Shown in pieces: positions 36,105 to 46,169 of a stretch of DNA of 64,000 bases. A model generated the notes under the pieces. It saw only the letters and a list, made by a program, of their open reading frames with translations, ran no database searches and was not told the origin of the DNA. Origin of the DNA: Sphaerisporangium sp040683095 (GTDB lineage: Bacteria; Actinomycetota; Actinomycetes; Streptosporangiales; Streptosporangiaceae). Both the position numbers and the translations under genes were made by a program. The stretch is taken from contig NZ_JBFBCI010000010.1 in assembly GCF_040683095.1 (NCBI RefSeq), positions 62,001 through 126,000 of the forward strand, in the 5' to 3' direction. Each line of letters starts with the position of its first letter. Position 1 is the stretch's first letter.

Positions 36105-36557
36105 TTGACCATGCAGAACCCCGGGCCGAACCCGGAGCCGGACCCCGGGGACCTGACCCGGCCGGCCACCCTGCACGGCGGCGACTACTACGGGGCGCTG
36201 GTCGAGAGCATGGGCATCGAGTTCCTCGAGGTCACGGCCGAGCGCGTGGTGGCGCGCATGCCGGTCAAGGGGAACACCCAGCCGTACGGCCTGCTGCACG
36301 GGGGCGCCTCGTGCGTCCTGGCCGAGACGATCGGCTCCACCGGCGCGGCCCTGCACGCCGGGCCGGGGCGGGTGGCCGTGGGGATCGAGATCAACGCGAC
36401 CCACCACCGCTCCGCACGGGCCGGGTACGTGACGGGCGTGGCCACGTGGCTGCACGGCGGGCGGAGCCTGGCGACCTACGACATCTCGATCACCGACGAC
36501 GAGGGACGACTGGTGTGCACGTCCCGGCTTACGTGCATGATCCGTGACACGCCGTGA
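36105..36557 (+). CDS. Hotdog-fold thioesterase (PaaI/YbgC-like)
   Basis: The 150-residue protein is a PaaI-type acyl-CoA thioesterase with the typical HGG motif in YGLLHGGASCVLAETIG and the following GIEINATHHRSARAG strand. An N-terminal Pro/Glu-rich stretch of about 20 residues precedes the fold. A TTG at 36105 lies seven nt after GGAGG and is preferred over the ATG at 36111. In M. tuberculosis a similar gene is also next to polA. The acyl substrate is unknown. Confidence 0.9.
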   Translation: MTMQNPGPNPEPDPGDLTRPATLHGGDYYGALVESMGIEFLEVTAERVVARMPVKGNTQPYGLLHGGASCVLAETIGSTGAALHAGPGRVAVGIEINATHHRSARAGYVTGVATWLHGGRSLATYDISITDDEGRLVCTSRLTCMIRDTP

Positions 36558-36754
36558 AATTCGCCCCGTATCGGGGCACGATTTAGCACTCTCTTTGCAC
36601 GGGGGCGTCCCGGCTCGCTAGCGTTGTGACGCCAGAGCCCGTGGGTGATCGAGTAGACAACGTGTGCGGCCGGGGAAGCCCTACATGGCCCCAAAGATCA
36701 CCTGCGGGCTCCTCGCGCCGACCTGGCCTGGCGCGCCGGGCGGTCGGCGCGGGA

Positions 36755-36787
36755 CGACCCCCGCGGCAGGGATGCCGGCGGGGGTCG
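36755..36787 (-). terminator. Terminator of the amino-acid ABC operon
   Basis: A perfect 10-bp stem (36755-36764 with 36778-36787) lies about 55 nt beyond the stop of the ATP-binding gene. The rest of the 283-nt spacer (36558-36840) shows only a short CCCCGTATCGGGG hairpin and no gene. Confidence 0.65.
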
Positions 36788-36840
36788 TGAACGCCTCGCA
36801 TGCCTCGCCGGAGGTCCCCGGCGCGACCGCGATCCGCGGC

Positions 36841-37661
<821 letters not shown>

Positions 37662-37665
<4 letters not shown>

Positions 37666-38528
37666 CGTCCCTTCGCCTGACGCTTTTCGAGGCGTCTCGC
37701 CAGGTACCCCAGCGGGATGGTGACGAGCAGGTACGTCAGGCCGACCACCATGATCGGAGTGGCGTTCGCCGTCGTCGAGGCGAGGTCGTTGCCGAACTTC
37801 GTGAGCTCGACGTACTCACTGCTCACGCCGAGGAAGAGCACGAGCGAGGAGTCCTTGAGCAGGGCGACGAACTGGTTGGTCGTCGGCGGGATCACGATGC
37901 GGATGGCCTGCGGGATGACCACCGAGATCATGGCCCGCGAGTGGGACATGCCGAGCGAGCGGGCCGCCTCGGTCTGGCCCCTCGGCACGGCCTGCAGGCC
38001 CGCGCGCAGCGTCTCGGCCATATAGGCGGCGTTGACGACGGTGAGACCGAGGATGCCCTGGCCGTAGATGCCGCCGGGCACCTGGAAGCCGGGCAGGGCC
38101 AGCGGCAGGAACAGGATCAACAGGAAGATCAGCAGGGCGGGCAGGCCGCGGAAGATCTCGATGTAGATCGTCGCGATCCAGCGGTAGGGCCGCACGGAGG
38201 ACATGCGCATGAGGGCGAGCAGCAGGCCGCCCAGGGAACCGAAGACGAAGCCGCCGACGGAGTAGATGATCGTGTTCTTGAGCGCGACCGTGAACACGTC
38301 GGGGAACGCCTGCTTCGCCACGTCCCACTTGGCGAAGTTCTGGGCGAGCCCCTCCCAGTTGGTGAGGAGGGCGATGGCGACCGCCGCGGCGATCAGCACG
38401 ACGTACTGGACGCCGCGGCTGACGCGCTGCCGCTTCCGGGGGCTCATCCGGGTCCTGCCGGGCCCTGTCCTGTCAGGTACGGGCCCGGCAGGACCGGCGG
38501 GACCGGCCGCCATGGACTGATCGGTCAT
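37662..38528 (-). CDS. Polar amino acid ABC transporter permease (HisM/GlnP type)
   Basis: The 288-residue permease has a Pro/Gly-rich cytosolic N-terminus and five hydrophobic segments. The permease EAA loop is present as EAARSLGMSHSRAMISVVIP, and the family motif YIEIFRGLPALLIFLLILF precedes it. The open frame begins at 38546, but the ATG at 38528 lies just after the stop of the binding-protein gene and is the more natural start; GGAG lies 12 nt upstream. One permease gene suggests a homodimer. Confidence 0.93.
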
Positions 38529-38532
38529 GAGG

Positions 38533-39405
38533 TCAGGAGACTCCAAGCTCGCCGGGCTTCTTGCCGAACCACTTGACGTAGATCTGCTCGTAGGTGCCGT
38601 CCGACTTGGCCTTGGCGATCTCGTCGTTGATCGTCTTGGCGAGCGCGTCGTTGCCCAGCTTCATGCCGATGCCGTACTGCTCACCGGTGTCGAGGCTGGC
38701 GACCAGCTCGAACTTGTCGGCGATCTCCGGCTTCTTCAGCCAGGTGAGCACGACCGGCAGGTCCTGGACGATCACGTCCGCCTGGCCCGACTGCAGGCCG
38801 AGCAGCTCCTTCGGGGAGTCGGCGAACTCGGTCGGGTTGAAGCCCTTGCCCTTGACGTAGTCGAGGCCGGTGGTGGAGGCCTGCGCGCCCAGCTTGAGAT
38901 TCTTCGCCTTCACGTCGTCGAGCGACTTCACGCCCGTACCCTTCTTGGCGAGCAGCGCCTGCGTCGCGTCGAAATACGGGTCGGAGAACAGCATGTTCTT
39001 CTTGCGCTCGTCTGTGATCGTCATGCCGGCCGCGGCGACGTCGCACTTGCCGGCGTTCAGCGCGGCGCCGCTCTTGATCACCGCGAAGTCGATGTCGACG
39101 ATGTCCTGCGTCACGCCGAGCTTCTTGGCCGCGAGGTCGACGATGTCCACGTCGAACCCGACGGTCTTGTCACCCTCCTTGAACTGGAAGGGCTCGTAGG
39201 GCAGGTTCGTGCAGGTCGTGAGCTTGCCGGGGTTGATCAGCTTGATCCCCGAGGCGTCGGTGCCGCCGGCGGGCGCGCCGGCGCTGCTGCTCGCACTCGT
39301 GTCGGAGCCGGAACCGCCACCACCACAGGCCGAGAGAAGGCATGCGGCGCCCACGGCGACCGCCCCGATTGATGTCATACGGCGACGCCTGGACCAAAAG
39401 ACCAC
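38533..39405 (-). CDS. Polar amino acid ABC transporter substrate-binding lipoprotein
   Basis: The 290-residue protein carries a lipoprotein signal (ACLLSACGGGG, Cys near residue 27), a Ser/Gly/Ala linker, and a family-3 solute-binding fold: LPYEPFQFKEGDKTVGFDVD for the ligand contact region and GMTITDERKKNMLFSDPYFD. GTG 39405 follows AGGAGG by five nt. The three genes run binding protein, permease, ATPase without gaps. The ligand is probably glutamine, glutamate or another polar amino acid. Confidence 0.94.
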   Translation of the reverse strand: MVFWSRRRRMTSIGAVAVGAACLLSACGGGGSGSDTSASSSAGAPAGGTDASGIKLINPGKLTTCTNLPYEPFQFKEGDKTVGFDVDIVDLAAKKLGVTQDIVDIDFAVIKSGAALNAGKCDVAAAGMTITDERKKNMLFSDPYFDATQALLAKKGTGVKSLDDVKAKNLKLGAQASTTGLDYVKGKGFNPTEFADSPKELLGLQSGQADVIVQDLPVVLTWLKKPEIADKFELVASLDTGEQYGIGMKLGNDALAKTINDEIAKAKSDGTYEQIYVKWFGKKPGELGVS

Positions 39406-39556
39406 AACGTCCTCCTCTTTAGCTGTAAGTCGGAGTTAAGTTAACTTACCGTAACCCTGGCCATGGTCCCGCACCTGGTCACCTGGGGTATTACCGGAAA
39501 GAAACGATCGCACAACACCTCTCACATCCTGGTGCTCCGGCCTGCGTGGCGAAGCC

Positions 39557-39562
39557 TAGAGT
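39557..39562 (+). promoter_or_regulatory. -10 box TAGAGT of the DUF4352 lipoprotein gene
   Basis: TAGAGT is 6 nt before the GTG at 39569. Confidence 0.45.
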
Positions 39563-39568
39563 TCGAAC

Positions 39569-40129
39569 GTGCGGGCACCCTCCGTCATGTTGAGTTCCAC
39601 GGCCCTTCTCGCCTTTCTGGCCGCGGGTCTGGTCACGGGCTGCTCCGGTACCCCCGCCAAGCCGGCCGCGACGCCGTCTCCCACTTACGTGATCCCGCCG
39701 CAGACGGCACGGCCGGACGAGAAGGTCATCACGGCGGCCCCGGTCGTCGACGGCCAGATGCGGTTCCGCGTCCTGTCGTTCCAGGACGGCATGCCGAGCA
39801 TGTTCGGCAGCCACGCCGAGTGGAACGCCAAGGGCCGGTACGCCCGGGTGCGCGTCCTCATCGAGAGCACCGACCGGACGAACCAGAAGTTCGACGCCAA
39901 GCAGCAACTGCTGGTCGCGGCCGACGGGCGCACCTTCCACGTCGACGGCTTCGCCCAGGCGATCAAGCGGCAGCCCGACGAGTTGCCCGTGGGCAGCTTC
40001 GTCCGCATGGAGTTCGACCTGTGGTACGACGTGCCCAAGGACTCGCGCATCACCAAGATCCGCTTCGTCGCCGACCCGCCTCTCGGCGCGATCGGCCCGT
40101 CCAAGGGCGTCGACGTCGCGCTGCGCTGA
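39569..40129 (+). CDS. DUF4352-type lipoprotein
   Basis: The 186-residue protein has a lipoprotein signal with lipobox LVTGC (Cys near residue 25), a Pro/Thr linker, and an immunoglobulin-like DUF4352 domain. Typical strands are VVDGQMRFRVLSFQDG, ARVRVLIESTDRTNQKFD and GSFVRMEFDLWYDVP. The GTG at 39569 is supported by the adjacent -10 box. It is divergent from the amino-acid transporter and convergent with the Liv operon. A hairpin-poor 112-nt gap separates it from livF. Ligand or partner is unknown. Confidence 0.82.
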   Translation: MRAPSVMLSSTALLAFLAAGLVTGCSGTPAKPAATPSPTYVIPPQTARPDEKVITAAPVVDGQMRFRVLSFQDGMPSMFGSHAEWNAKGRYARVRVLIESTDRTNQKFDAKQQLLVAADGRTFHVDGFAQAIKRQPDELPVGSFVRMEFDLWYDVPKDSRITKIRFVADPPLGAIGPSKGVDVALR

Positions 40130-40241
40130 CTCCTTCTCCGGCACGACCCCGCCGCGCCCGTGAGTCTGCCACGGCCGCGGCGGGCTCCGCACGACACCAC
40201 GCGCCGGTGGCGCCGGTTCGGCTCCCGCCGCGGCCGCCCGC

Positions 40242-40973
40242 TCAGTTCGCGCCGGACTCGGCCGGGCCGAACTCGCCGCCGAGGTACGCCGCGCGCACCT
40301 GCGGGTCGTTCAGAAGATCGGCCGCCGGCGCCGACTTGACGACCTTGCCGGTCTCCAGCACGTACGCCCGGTGGGCGAGCTGGAGTGCCTGCTGGGCGTT
40401 CTGCTCCACCAGCAGGACGGTGGTGCCGCGGTCGTTGATCTCCTTGATGATGGTGAAGATCTGCGCGACCAGCATCGGGGCGAGCCCCATCGACGGCTCG
40501 TCCAGCAGCAGCACCTTGGGCTTGCTCATCAGCGCCCGCCCGATGGCGACCATCTGCTGCTCACCGCCCGACATCGTGCCGCCGGCCTGGTTCCTGCGCT
40601 CGGCCAGCCGCGGGAACAGCTCGAAGACCTCGTCGAGGTCCTTGGTGAGGTCTCCGCTGCGGGTGTAGGCGCCCATCAGGAGGTTCTCGGTCACCGTCAT
40701 GCCCGGGAAGACCCCGCGGCCCTCCGGAGACTGGCCGATCCCGGCGCGGACCCGCTTGTGCCCGGGCATCTTGCTGATGTCCTTGCCGTCGAAGGTGACG
40801 GTACCCGACGTCAGCGCCCGCAGGCCCGAGATCGTCTTCAGCGTCGTGGTCTTGCCGGCCCCGTTCGCGCCGATCAGCGTGACGATCTCGCCCTCGGCCA
40901 CCTCCAGCGAGATGCCCTTGATGGCCTCGATCTTGCCGTAGTGGACGCGCATGTCCTTGACTTCAAGAAGCAT
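40242..40973 (-). CDS. livF: Branched-chain amino acid ABC transporter ATP-binding protein LivF
   Basis: The 243-residue ATPase begins MLLEVKDMRVHYGKIEAIKG and has Walker A LIGANGAGKTTTLKTISGL, the LivF-type Q-loop region SPEGRGVFPGMTVTENL, signature TMSGGEQQMVAIGRALMS and Walker B VLLLDEPSMGLAPMLV. The start is the ATG at 40973, which overlaps the livG end by 11 nt. It is the last gene of livJ-H-M-G-F. Confidence 0.94.
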   Translation of the reverse strand: MLLEVKDMRVHYGKIEAIKGISLEVAEGEIVTLIGANGAGKTTTLKTISGLRALTSGTVTFDGKDISKMPGHKRVRAGIGQSPEGRGVFPGMTVTENLLMGAYTRSGDLTKDLDEVFELFPRLAERRNQAGGTMSGGEQQMVAIGRALMSKPKVLLLDEPSMGLAPMLVAQIFTIIKEINDRGTTVLLVEQNAQQALQLAHRAYVLETGKVVKSAPAADLLNDPQVRAAYLGGEFGPAESGAN

Positions 40974-41745
40974 CTGCCGGAGCTCCCAAGTACGCCTCGA
41001 TGACCCGCGGGTCGTTCTGCACCTCGGCTGGAAGACCATCGGCGATCTTCTGCCCGAAGTCGAGCACCGCGATGCGGTCGCTGATGCCCATCACCAGGGC
41101 CATGTCGTGCTCGATGAGCAGGACCGTGCGCCCGTCGTCGCGGATCTTGCGGATCAGGACCTGGAGCGACTCCTTCTCCGCCGGGTTCATACCCGCCGCG
41201 GGCTCGTCCAGCAGCAGCAACTTGGGCTTGGTGGCGAGCGCGCGGGCGATCTCCAGCCTCCGCTGGTCGCCGTAGGGGAGGTTCTTGGCGGTCTCCTCGG
41301 CGCGGTGCGGGATGCCCACGAACTCCAGGAGCTCCATGGCGAGGGCCTTGCCGTCCCGCTCCTCGTTGCGGTGCCACGGGAGGCCGAGCGCCACGCTGAT
41401 CATGCCCGCGCGGTGGTGGGCGTCGGCCCCGACCATCACGTTCTCCAGCGCCGACATGTTGTGGAACAGCCGGATGTTCTGGAACGTACGGGCGATGCCG
41501 CGCTTGGTGACCTTGAACCGCTTCATGCCGTCGATGCGGTCGCCGTCGAACACCACCATGCCGGACGTCGGCCTGTAGACGCCGGTGACGACGTTGAACA
41601 CCGTCGTCTTCCCGGCGCCGTTCGGGCCGATGAGCGCGAAGATCTCGCCCTCGTTGATCGTCAGCTCGACCTCACGCAGCGCGACGACGCCGCCGAACTG
41701 CATCTTGACGCTCTGCAACTGCAGAAGCGGGCGCGGTTCGCTCAT
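40963..41745 (-). CDS. livG: Branched-chain amino acid ABC transporter ATP-binding protein LivG
   Basis: The 260-residue ATPase has Walker A in LIGPNGAGKTTVFNVVTGVY, the LivG hallmark RGIARTFQNIRLFHNMSALE, the signature region NLPYGDQRRLEIARALATKP and Walker B LLLLDEPAAGMNP. The ATG at 41745 overlaps the livM stop by 4 nt (ATGA), with GGGAG seven nt upstream. Confidence 0.95.
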   Translation of the reverse strand: MSEPRPLLQLQSVKMQFGGVVALREVELTINEGEIFALIGPNGAGKTTVFNVVTGVYRPTSGMVVFDGDRIDGMKRFKVTKRGIARTFQNIRLFHNMSALENVMVGADAHHRAGMISVALGLPWHRNEERDGKALAMELLEFVGIPHRAEETAKNLPYGDQRRLEIARALATKPKLLLLDEPAAGMNPAEKESLQVLIRKIRDDGRTVLLIEHDMALVMGISDRIAVLDFGQKIADGLPAEVQNDPRVIEAYLGAPADAS

Positions 41746-42890
41746 TTGGCTGCTCCCTCGGCCGCGGCCTGGGTCTCCGGACCCGGGACCTCGGCCCCCA
41801 TGCTTCCCATTCCTCCCGTGCCCTCCGCCAGTTCCGCCTTGCGGCGGCGGGACGGCAGCAGGCCCTCCGGACGGAAGATCATCAGCGCGACCAGGGCGGC
41901 GCCGAAGACCAGGATGCGGTAGTCGGACAGGCCGCGGAAGCGCTCGGGCAGCCACGCGACGAGGAACGCGCCCAGGATGACGCCGGGGATGTTCCCCGAG
42001 CCGCCGAGCACGACCGCCGCCAGGATGGTCGCCGAGAGCATGAACAGGAAGTCGTTCGGGTTGATCGAGATGGTCTTGCCGGCCCAGACGACTCCCATGG
42101 CGCCGCCGATCGAGGCGCCGATCGCGAAGGCCAGCAGCTTGAACTTGAAGGTCGGCACGCCCATGACCTCGGCGGCGTCCTCGTCCTCGCGGATGGCGGC
42201 CCACGCGCGGCCGACGCGGCTCTTCTCCCAGCGCTTCACGAAGATGATGATCGCGGTGGCGACGACGACCAGCAGGTAGTAGTACGGCCGGGGGTCCAGC
42301 ACGCCGTAGTGGAAGACGTCCACCCCGAAGATCTGGACGCCGTCGATGCTCGGCGGGTGCGGGATGCCGGCGATGCCGCGGGGGCCGCCGATGGCGTCGG
42401 TGTTCTCGGCCGTCTGCCGGACGATCTCACCGAATCCGAGCGTGACGATCGCCAGGTAGTCGCCCCGGAGGCGCAGCGTCGGACCGCCCAGCACGATGCC
42501 GGACAAGGCCGACAGCAGGACGCCGGCGATCAGGATCTCCCAGAAGTTCAGCCCGACCCTGGTGCCCAGCAGGGCCATCGCGTACCCGCCGATGGCGAAG
42601 AACGCGACGTACCCGAGGTCGAGCAGCCCGGCCTGGCCGACGACCACGTTGAGGCCGATCCCCAGCAGCACGTAGGTGCCGATGGGGAAGAACAGGACGC
42701 TGGCCCAGTCGCTGTAGGGCGACATGAACTGCCCGATGGTGTCCGAGGGCAGCAGCAGGGCGATGACGAACAGCAGGACGTAGACCGTCCATCGCTGCCA
42801 GCCGGAGGCGGTCGCCCAGCGGTCGCGGACGCGGTCGAGGAACGACCCGACGGCGTTACGGCGGTTGCCGATCGTGGAATCGGTGCTCAT
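41742..42890 (-). CDS. livM: Branched-chain amino acid ABC transporter permease LivM
   Basis: The 382-residue permease has about ten hydrophobic segments. The Liv-family region GLNVVVGQAGLLDLGYVAFF lies near residue 85 and the cytosolic EAA-like loop is WAAIREDEDAAEVMGVPTFK. The C-terminal 40 residues are polar, Gly/Glu rich. Its ATG overlaps the livH stop by 4 nt. Confidence 0.94.
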   Translation of the reverse strand: MSTDSTIGNRRNAVGSFLDRVRDRWATASGWQRWTVYVLLFVIALLLPSDTIGQFMSPYSDWASVLFFPIGTYVLLGIGLNVVVGQAGLLDLGYVAFFAIGGYAMALLGTRVGLNFWEILIAGVLLSALSGIVLGGPTLRLRGDYLAIVTLGFGEIVRQTAENTDAIGGPRGIAGIPHPPSIDGVQIFGVDVFHYGVLDPRPYYYLLVVVATAIIIFVKRWEKSRVGRAWAAIREDEDAAEVMGVPTFKFKLLAFAIGASIGGAMGVVWAGKTISINPNDFLFMLSATILAAVVLGGSGNIPGVILGAFLVAWLPERFRGLSDYRILVFGAALVALMIFRPEGLLPSRRRKAELAEGTGGMGSMGAEVPGPETQAAAEGAAK

Positions 42891-43855
42891 GCGCGCGCCT
42901 GCTGGAGAGATTCACCGAGGATGCCGGTGGGCCGGAACATCAGGACCAGGACGAGAACGGTGAAGGCGATGACATCCTTCCATCCCGAGCCGAAGACGGC
43001 GGCGCCGTAGTTCTCGATGAGACCGAGGAACAGGCCGCCGAGCAACGCTCCACGTAGGTTGCCGATGCCCCCGAGCACCGCGGCCGTGAACGCCTTGATG
43101 CCGAGGAGGAAGCCGATGGAGAACTTGGTGACCTCGAACTGCAGGATGAACAGCGCACCGGCGAGGCCGGCCATCAGGCCGCCGATGAGGAACGTCACGC
43201 GCACGATCTTGTCGATGTCGACGCCCATCAGGACCGCGGTCTGCGGGTCCTGCGAGGTCGCGCGGATACCGCGGCCGATCTTCGTGCGGTTCACCAGCAG
43301 GTCGAGCAGCACCATCATGCCGACCGCCGCCACGAAGATCAGCACCTGGTCGATGCGGACCTGCGCGCCGCCGAACGTGAACAGGGTGTCCTTCTCCATG
43401 ATGCGCGCGACGCCCATCTGGTTGCGGCCCTGCTGCGGACGGTTGAACACGTGCGGGATGATCACCAGGGCGAAGAGCTCCTGCAGGAAGAGCGAGGCAC
43501 CGATGGCCGAGATGAGCGCCGCCAGGCGGGACGCGCCGCGTTTTCGCAGCGGGCGGTAGGCGATGCGCTCCAGCAGCATGGCCGACCCGGCGGACGCGGC
43601 GCCTCCCGCGAGCAGCATCAGCAGCAGGCCGCCGACGAGCGCCAGGCCGGTCAGCGGCTTGGTGATGCCGAGCGTCATCACCACGAACGCCGACGCCATG
43701 GTGCCGATCATGAAGATCTCGGAGTGCGCGAAGTTGATGAGGCGCAGGACGCCGTAGACCATCGTGTAGCCGAGGGCGACGAGGCCGTAGATCGCGCCCA
43801 GGATGAGGCCGTCGATCGTGTACGGCCAGAAGGAGCCGAGAAGGTTATCGAACAC
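42887..43855 (-). CDS. livH: Branched-chain amino acid ABC transporter permease LivH
   Basis: The 322-residue permease begins with the LivH hallmark GLILGAIYGLVALGYTMVYG and LRLINFAHSEIFMIGTMAS. The cytosolic loop IRATSQDPQTAVLMGVDIDK follows, and the C-terminal membrane part includes GIGNLRGALLGGLFLGLIEN. The GTG at 43855 lies after a weak GAAAG. It is separated from livJ by about 100 nt carrying a hairpin. Confidence 0.94.
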   Translation of the reverse strand: MFDNLLGSFWPYTIDGLILGAIYGLVALGYTMVYGVLRLINFAHSEIFMIGTMASAFVVMTLGITKPLTGLALVGGLLLMLLAGGAASAGSAMLLERIAYRPLRKRGASRLAALISAIGASLFLQELFALVIIPHVFNRPQQGRNQMGVARIMEKDTLFTFGGAQVRIDQVLIFVAAVGMMVLLDLLVNRTKIGRGIRATSQDPQTAVLMGVDIDKIVRVTFLIGGLMAGLAGALFILQFEVTKFSIGFLLGIKAFTAAVLGGIGNLRGALLGGLFLGLIENYGAAVFGSGWKDVIAFTVLVLVLMFRPTGILGESLQQARA

Positions 43856-43895
43856 GGATAATCGCTTTCAGGGGAGCCTTCACGCGGGAAGGGAC

Positions 43896-43927
43896 GGGGG
43901 CGGGACCGCCAAGGCGTTCCCGCCCCC
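43896..43927 (-). terminator. Intra-operon hairpin between livJ and livH (attenuator)
   Basis: A perfect 10-bp GC stem (43896-43905 with 43918-43927) and a 12-nt loop begin 28 nt after the livJ stop. Partial termination here would give more binding protein than permease. Confidence 0.6.
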
Positions 43928-43954
43928 TCATACCTGGCCGGTAACTTTGGTCCG

Positions 43955-45151
43955 TCAGCCGAGCGTGGCCGTCGTCGTGTCGCCGAGCAGGCCGATCTGG
44001 CCACCCTTGACCTGGTAAATGTAGATCGACTTCGCCGAGGGCTCACCGTTCGGGTCGAACTTGATGGGCTTGGAGATGCCCTGGAAGTCCGACTTGCCGA
44101 CCGCGTCGTTGATGGCGTCGGTGGTGGTCGCACCGGAGCCGATCGCCTTCAGGAACGTCGTCATCGCGTCGTAGCCCTCGGTGGCGTAGATCAGCGGGTC
44201 GGCGCCGAACTTCGCCTTGTAGTCGGTGGCGAACTTCTTGACCTTCTCGTCGGTCTCGGCCGCGGTCGGGATGCGGCAGGGGCAGCCGATGAGCGCGCCC
44301 TCGGCCTGCGGGGCGCCGGCGCTCTCGATGAGGCCCTTGTCGAGCGAGCCGTCAGCGGAGAAGAACTTCGCCGTCACGCCCTTGTCGCGGAGCTGCTTGA
44401 GCAGCTTGCCGGCGGCGGCGTAGTAGCCGCCGAAGAAGATGGCGTCCGGCTTGGCGGAGACGACCTTGTTGACGGTCGAGGAGTAGTCGGTAGCCGCGGG
44501 GTCGAGCGCGTCGTCCGTCAGCGTGACGCCCTTGGACTTGAGCTGCCCGCGGACGGCGTCGCCGAGGCCCTTGCCGTACTCGGACTTGTCGTCGATGACG
44601 AAGACGTTCTTGGCGGCCGCCGCGCCGGCGATGAAGTCGGCGATGGCCGGCCCCTGCACACCGTCGTTCGGGACGACGCGGTGCCAGTACTTCCATCCGT
44701 TCTTGGCAAGGTCCACGTTGGTGGCCGAGGCGGAGATGTTCGGGATCTTCGCCTCCTCCAGCACCGGGACGGCCTGCTTGGACTCACCGGAGAAAGCCGG
44801 ACCGACCAGGCCGACGATCTTGTCGGTCTTGATGGCCTTCTGAGCAAGGGAGACAGCCGTCGTCGCGTCCGCGCGGCTGTCGTACTTGATCATCTCCACC
44901 TTGACCTTGGGGTTGGTGGCGTTGTACTCGTCGACGGCAAGCTGGGCGCCGTTGCTCGGCGGGATGACGATGCCGGAGTTCTCACCCGACAGGTCGCCCA
45001 TGAAGCCGATCTTGAGAACGGACGGCGCGGCGGAACCGGAGCTGTCACCGCCCGAGCCCGACCCTGAATCGCCACCACACGCGGCGAGACCAACGGTAAG
45101 TGCCACACCGACGGCGAGCACGCCCCCGAGGCGAGCAATCTTGGGCCGCAA
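43955..45151 (-). CDS. livJ: Branched-chain amino acid-binding lipoprotein LivJ/LivK
   Basis: The 398-residue protein has a lipoprotein signal (ALTVGLAACGGDSG, Cys near residue 25), a Gly/Ser linker, and the periplasmic binding fold of the Leu/Ile/Val type: LKIGFMGDLSGENSG, VGLVGPAFSGESKQ, and LIYATEGYDAMTTFLKAIG. It feeds the following LivHMGF permease and ATPases. A TTG at 45151 is used, five nt after GGAAGG. Substrate could also be another amide or urea-like compound, as the family is broad. Confidence 0.93.
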   Translation of the reverse strand: MRPKIARLGGVLAVGVALTVGLAACGGDSGSGSGGDSSGSAAPSVLKIGFMGDLSGENSGIVIPPSNGAQLAVDEYNATNPKVKVEMIKYDSRADATTAVSLAQKAIKTDKIVGLVGPAFSGESKQAVPVLEEAKIPNISASATNVDLAKNGWKYWHRVVPNDGVQGPAIADFIAGAAAAKNVFVIDDKSEYGKGLGDAVRGQLKSKGVTLTDDALDPAATDYSSTVNKVVSAKPDAIFFGGYYAAAGKLLKQLRDKGVTAKFFSADGSLDKGLIESAGAPQAEGALIGCPCRIPTAAETDEKVKKFATDYKAKFGADPLIYATEGYDAMTTFLKAIGSGATTTDAINDAVGKSDFQGISKPIKFDPNGEPSAKSIYIYQVKGGQIGLLGDTTTATLG

Positions 45152-45525
45152 GGTTGCCTTCCTTTCGCCTGATCCCGCGTCGGGATCGGGTTCACAGAGC
45201 CACCCTGGCGATCTGTCCAGGGCTCGTTGACGGCATTACACTCAGCTCAAGTCACAGGTCGGTACAGAGTCACATCACGTTACCGCTTCGTTATCACACC
45301 GGTCCTCTTCGGCGATCGACCCGAAAAGTAAAGGTCACATGGGCGATGAGGCATGGCGCACTCCTCACGGGACCGGCCCCGGGGATCGCCCACAGCACAC
45401 GCGCACCACTCTTTGACACGGAGGGCGCCGTCATTCTGACACACCCTGTGCGCCCCCACCAGCGAGCGGGATGCGCACGGAAGCGCGCGGCGTAGGGGTG
45501 CTGCCTCACAAGCCCTCAGGGAGCC
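45152..45525. other. Intergenic region between livJ and response-regulator gene
   Basis: The 374-nt gap holds the livJ promoter and the 3' end of the regulator transcript. Visible are a GATCCCG/CGGGATC hairpin close to the livJ start (about 45174-45192) and an imperfect hairpin over the regulator stop (about 45509-45531). No gene with sensible composition is present. Confidence 0.45.
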
Positions 45526-46119
45526 TCAGGGCTCCGCGGGCACGTCCTGGGCGTCGGTGACCACGGCCTGGGCTACCTGGCGCATGCTCATGCGGCGGTC
45601 CATGGAGGCCTTCTGGATCCAGCGGAAAGCCTGCGGCTCGGTCCAGCCGTGCTGCGCAATCAGCAGGCCCTTGGCGCGCTCGACGAGCTTGCGGGTCTCC
45701 AGGCGCTCGCCGAGGGTGGTGACCTCCTTCTCGAGCGCCATGATCTCGACGTGGCGGCTCACGGCCATCTCGATGGCCGGCACCAGGTCGGACTTGGTGA
45801 ACGGCTTCACCAGGTAGGCCATGGCCCCGGCGTCCCTGGCCCGCTCGACCAGGTCGCGCTGGGAGAACGCCGTCAGGATCAGGCAGGGGGCCACGCGCTC
45901 GGACACGATGCGCTCGGCGGCCGAGATGCCGTCCAGGATCGGCATCTTCACGTCCAGGATCACCAGATCGGGGCGTTGCTCCAAGGCGAGCCCGACGGCC
46001 GACTCGCCGTCCCCGGCCTCCCCGACGACGGCATAGCCCTCCTCTTCCAGCATCTCCTTGAGGTCGAGGCGGATCAGAGCCTCGTCTTCCGCGATCACCA
46101 CTCGCCGCTGCGTACTCAC
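45526..46119 (-). CDS. ANTAR-domain response regulator (PdtaR-like)
   Basis: The 197-residue protein has a receiver domain with acidic pocket EDE (near residue 10) and phospho-acceptor Asp in DLVILDVKMPILDG. The conserved Lys is in LVKPFTKSDL, and the ANTAR RNA-binding domain at the C-terminus reads RKLVERAKGLLIAQHGWTEP and WIQKASMDRRMSMRQVA. ANTAR proteins act as antiterminators by binding RNA hairpin pairs. Mycobacterial PdtaR (Rv1626) is the nearest known analogue, also close to pyruvate kinase. The GTG at 46119 has a TACTCT box 7 nt upstream. The partner histidine kinase is not in the window. Confidence 0.93.
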   Translation of the reverse strand: MSTQRRVVIAEDEALIRLDLKEMLEEEGYAVVGEAGDGESAVGLALEQRPDLVILDVKMPILDGISAAERIVSERVAPCLILTAFSQRDLVERARDAGAMAYLVKPFTKSDLVPAIEMAVSRHVEIMALEKEVTTLGERLETRKLVERAKGLLIAQHGWTEPQAFRWIQKASMDRRMSMRQVAQAVVTDAQDVPAEP

Positions 46120-46126
46120 GACCAAG

Positions 46127-46132
46127 AGAGTA
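46127..46132 (-). promoter_or_regulatory. -10 box TACTCT of the ANTAR regulator gene
   Basis: TACTCT is 7 nt before GTG 46119, with no ribosome binding site in between. Confidence 0.45.
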
Positions 46133-46169
46133 CCTACGTCCGCTAGATTAGGGGCACGAGCCTCACGGC

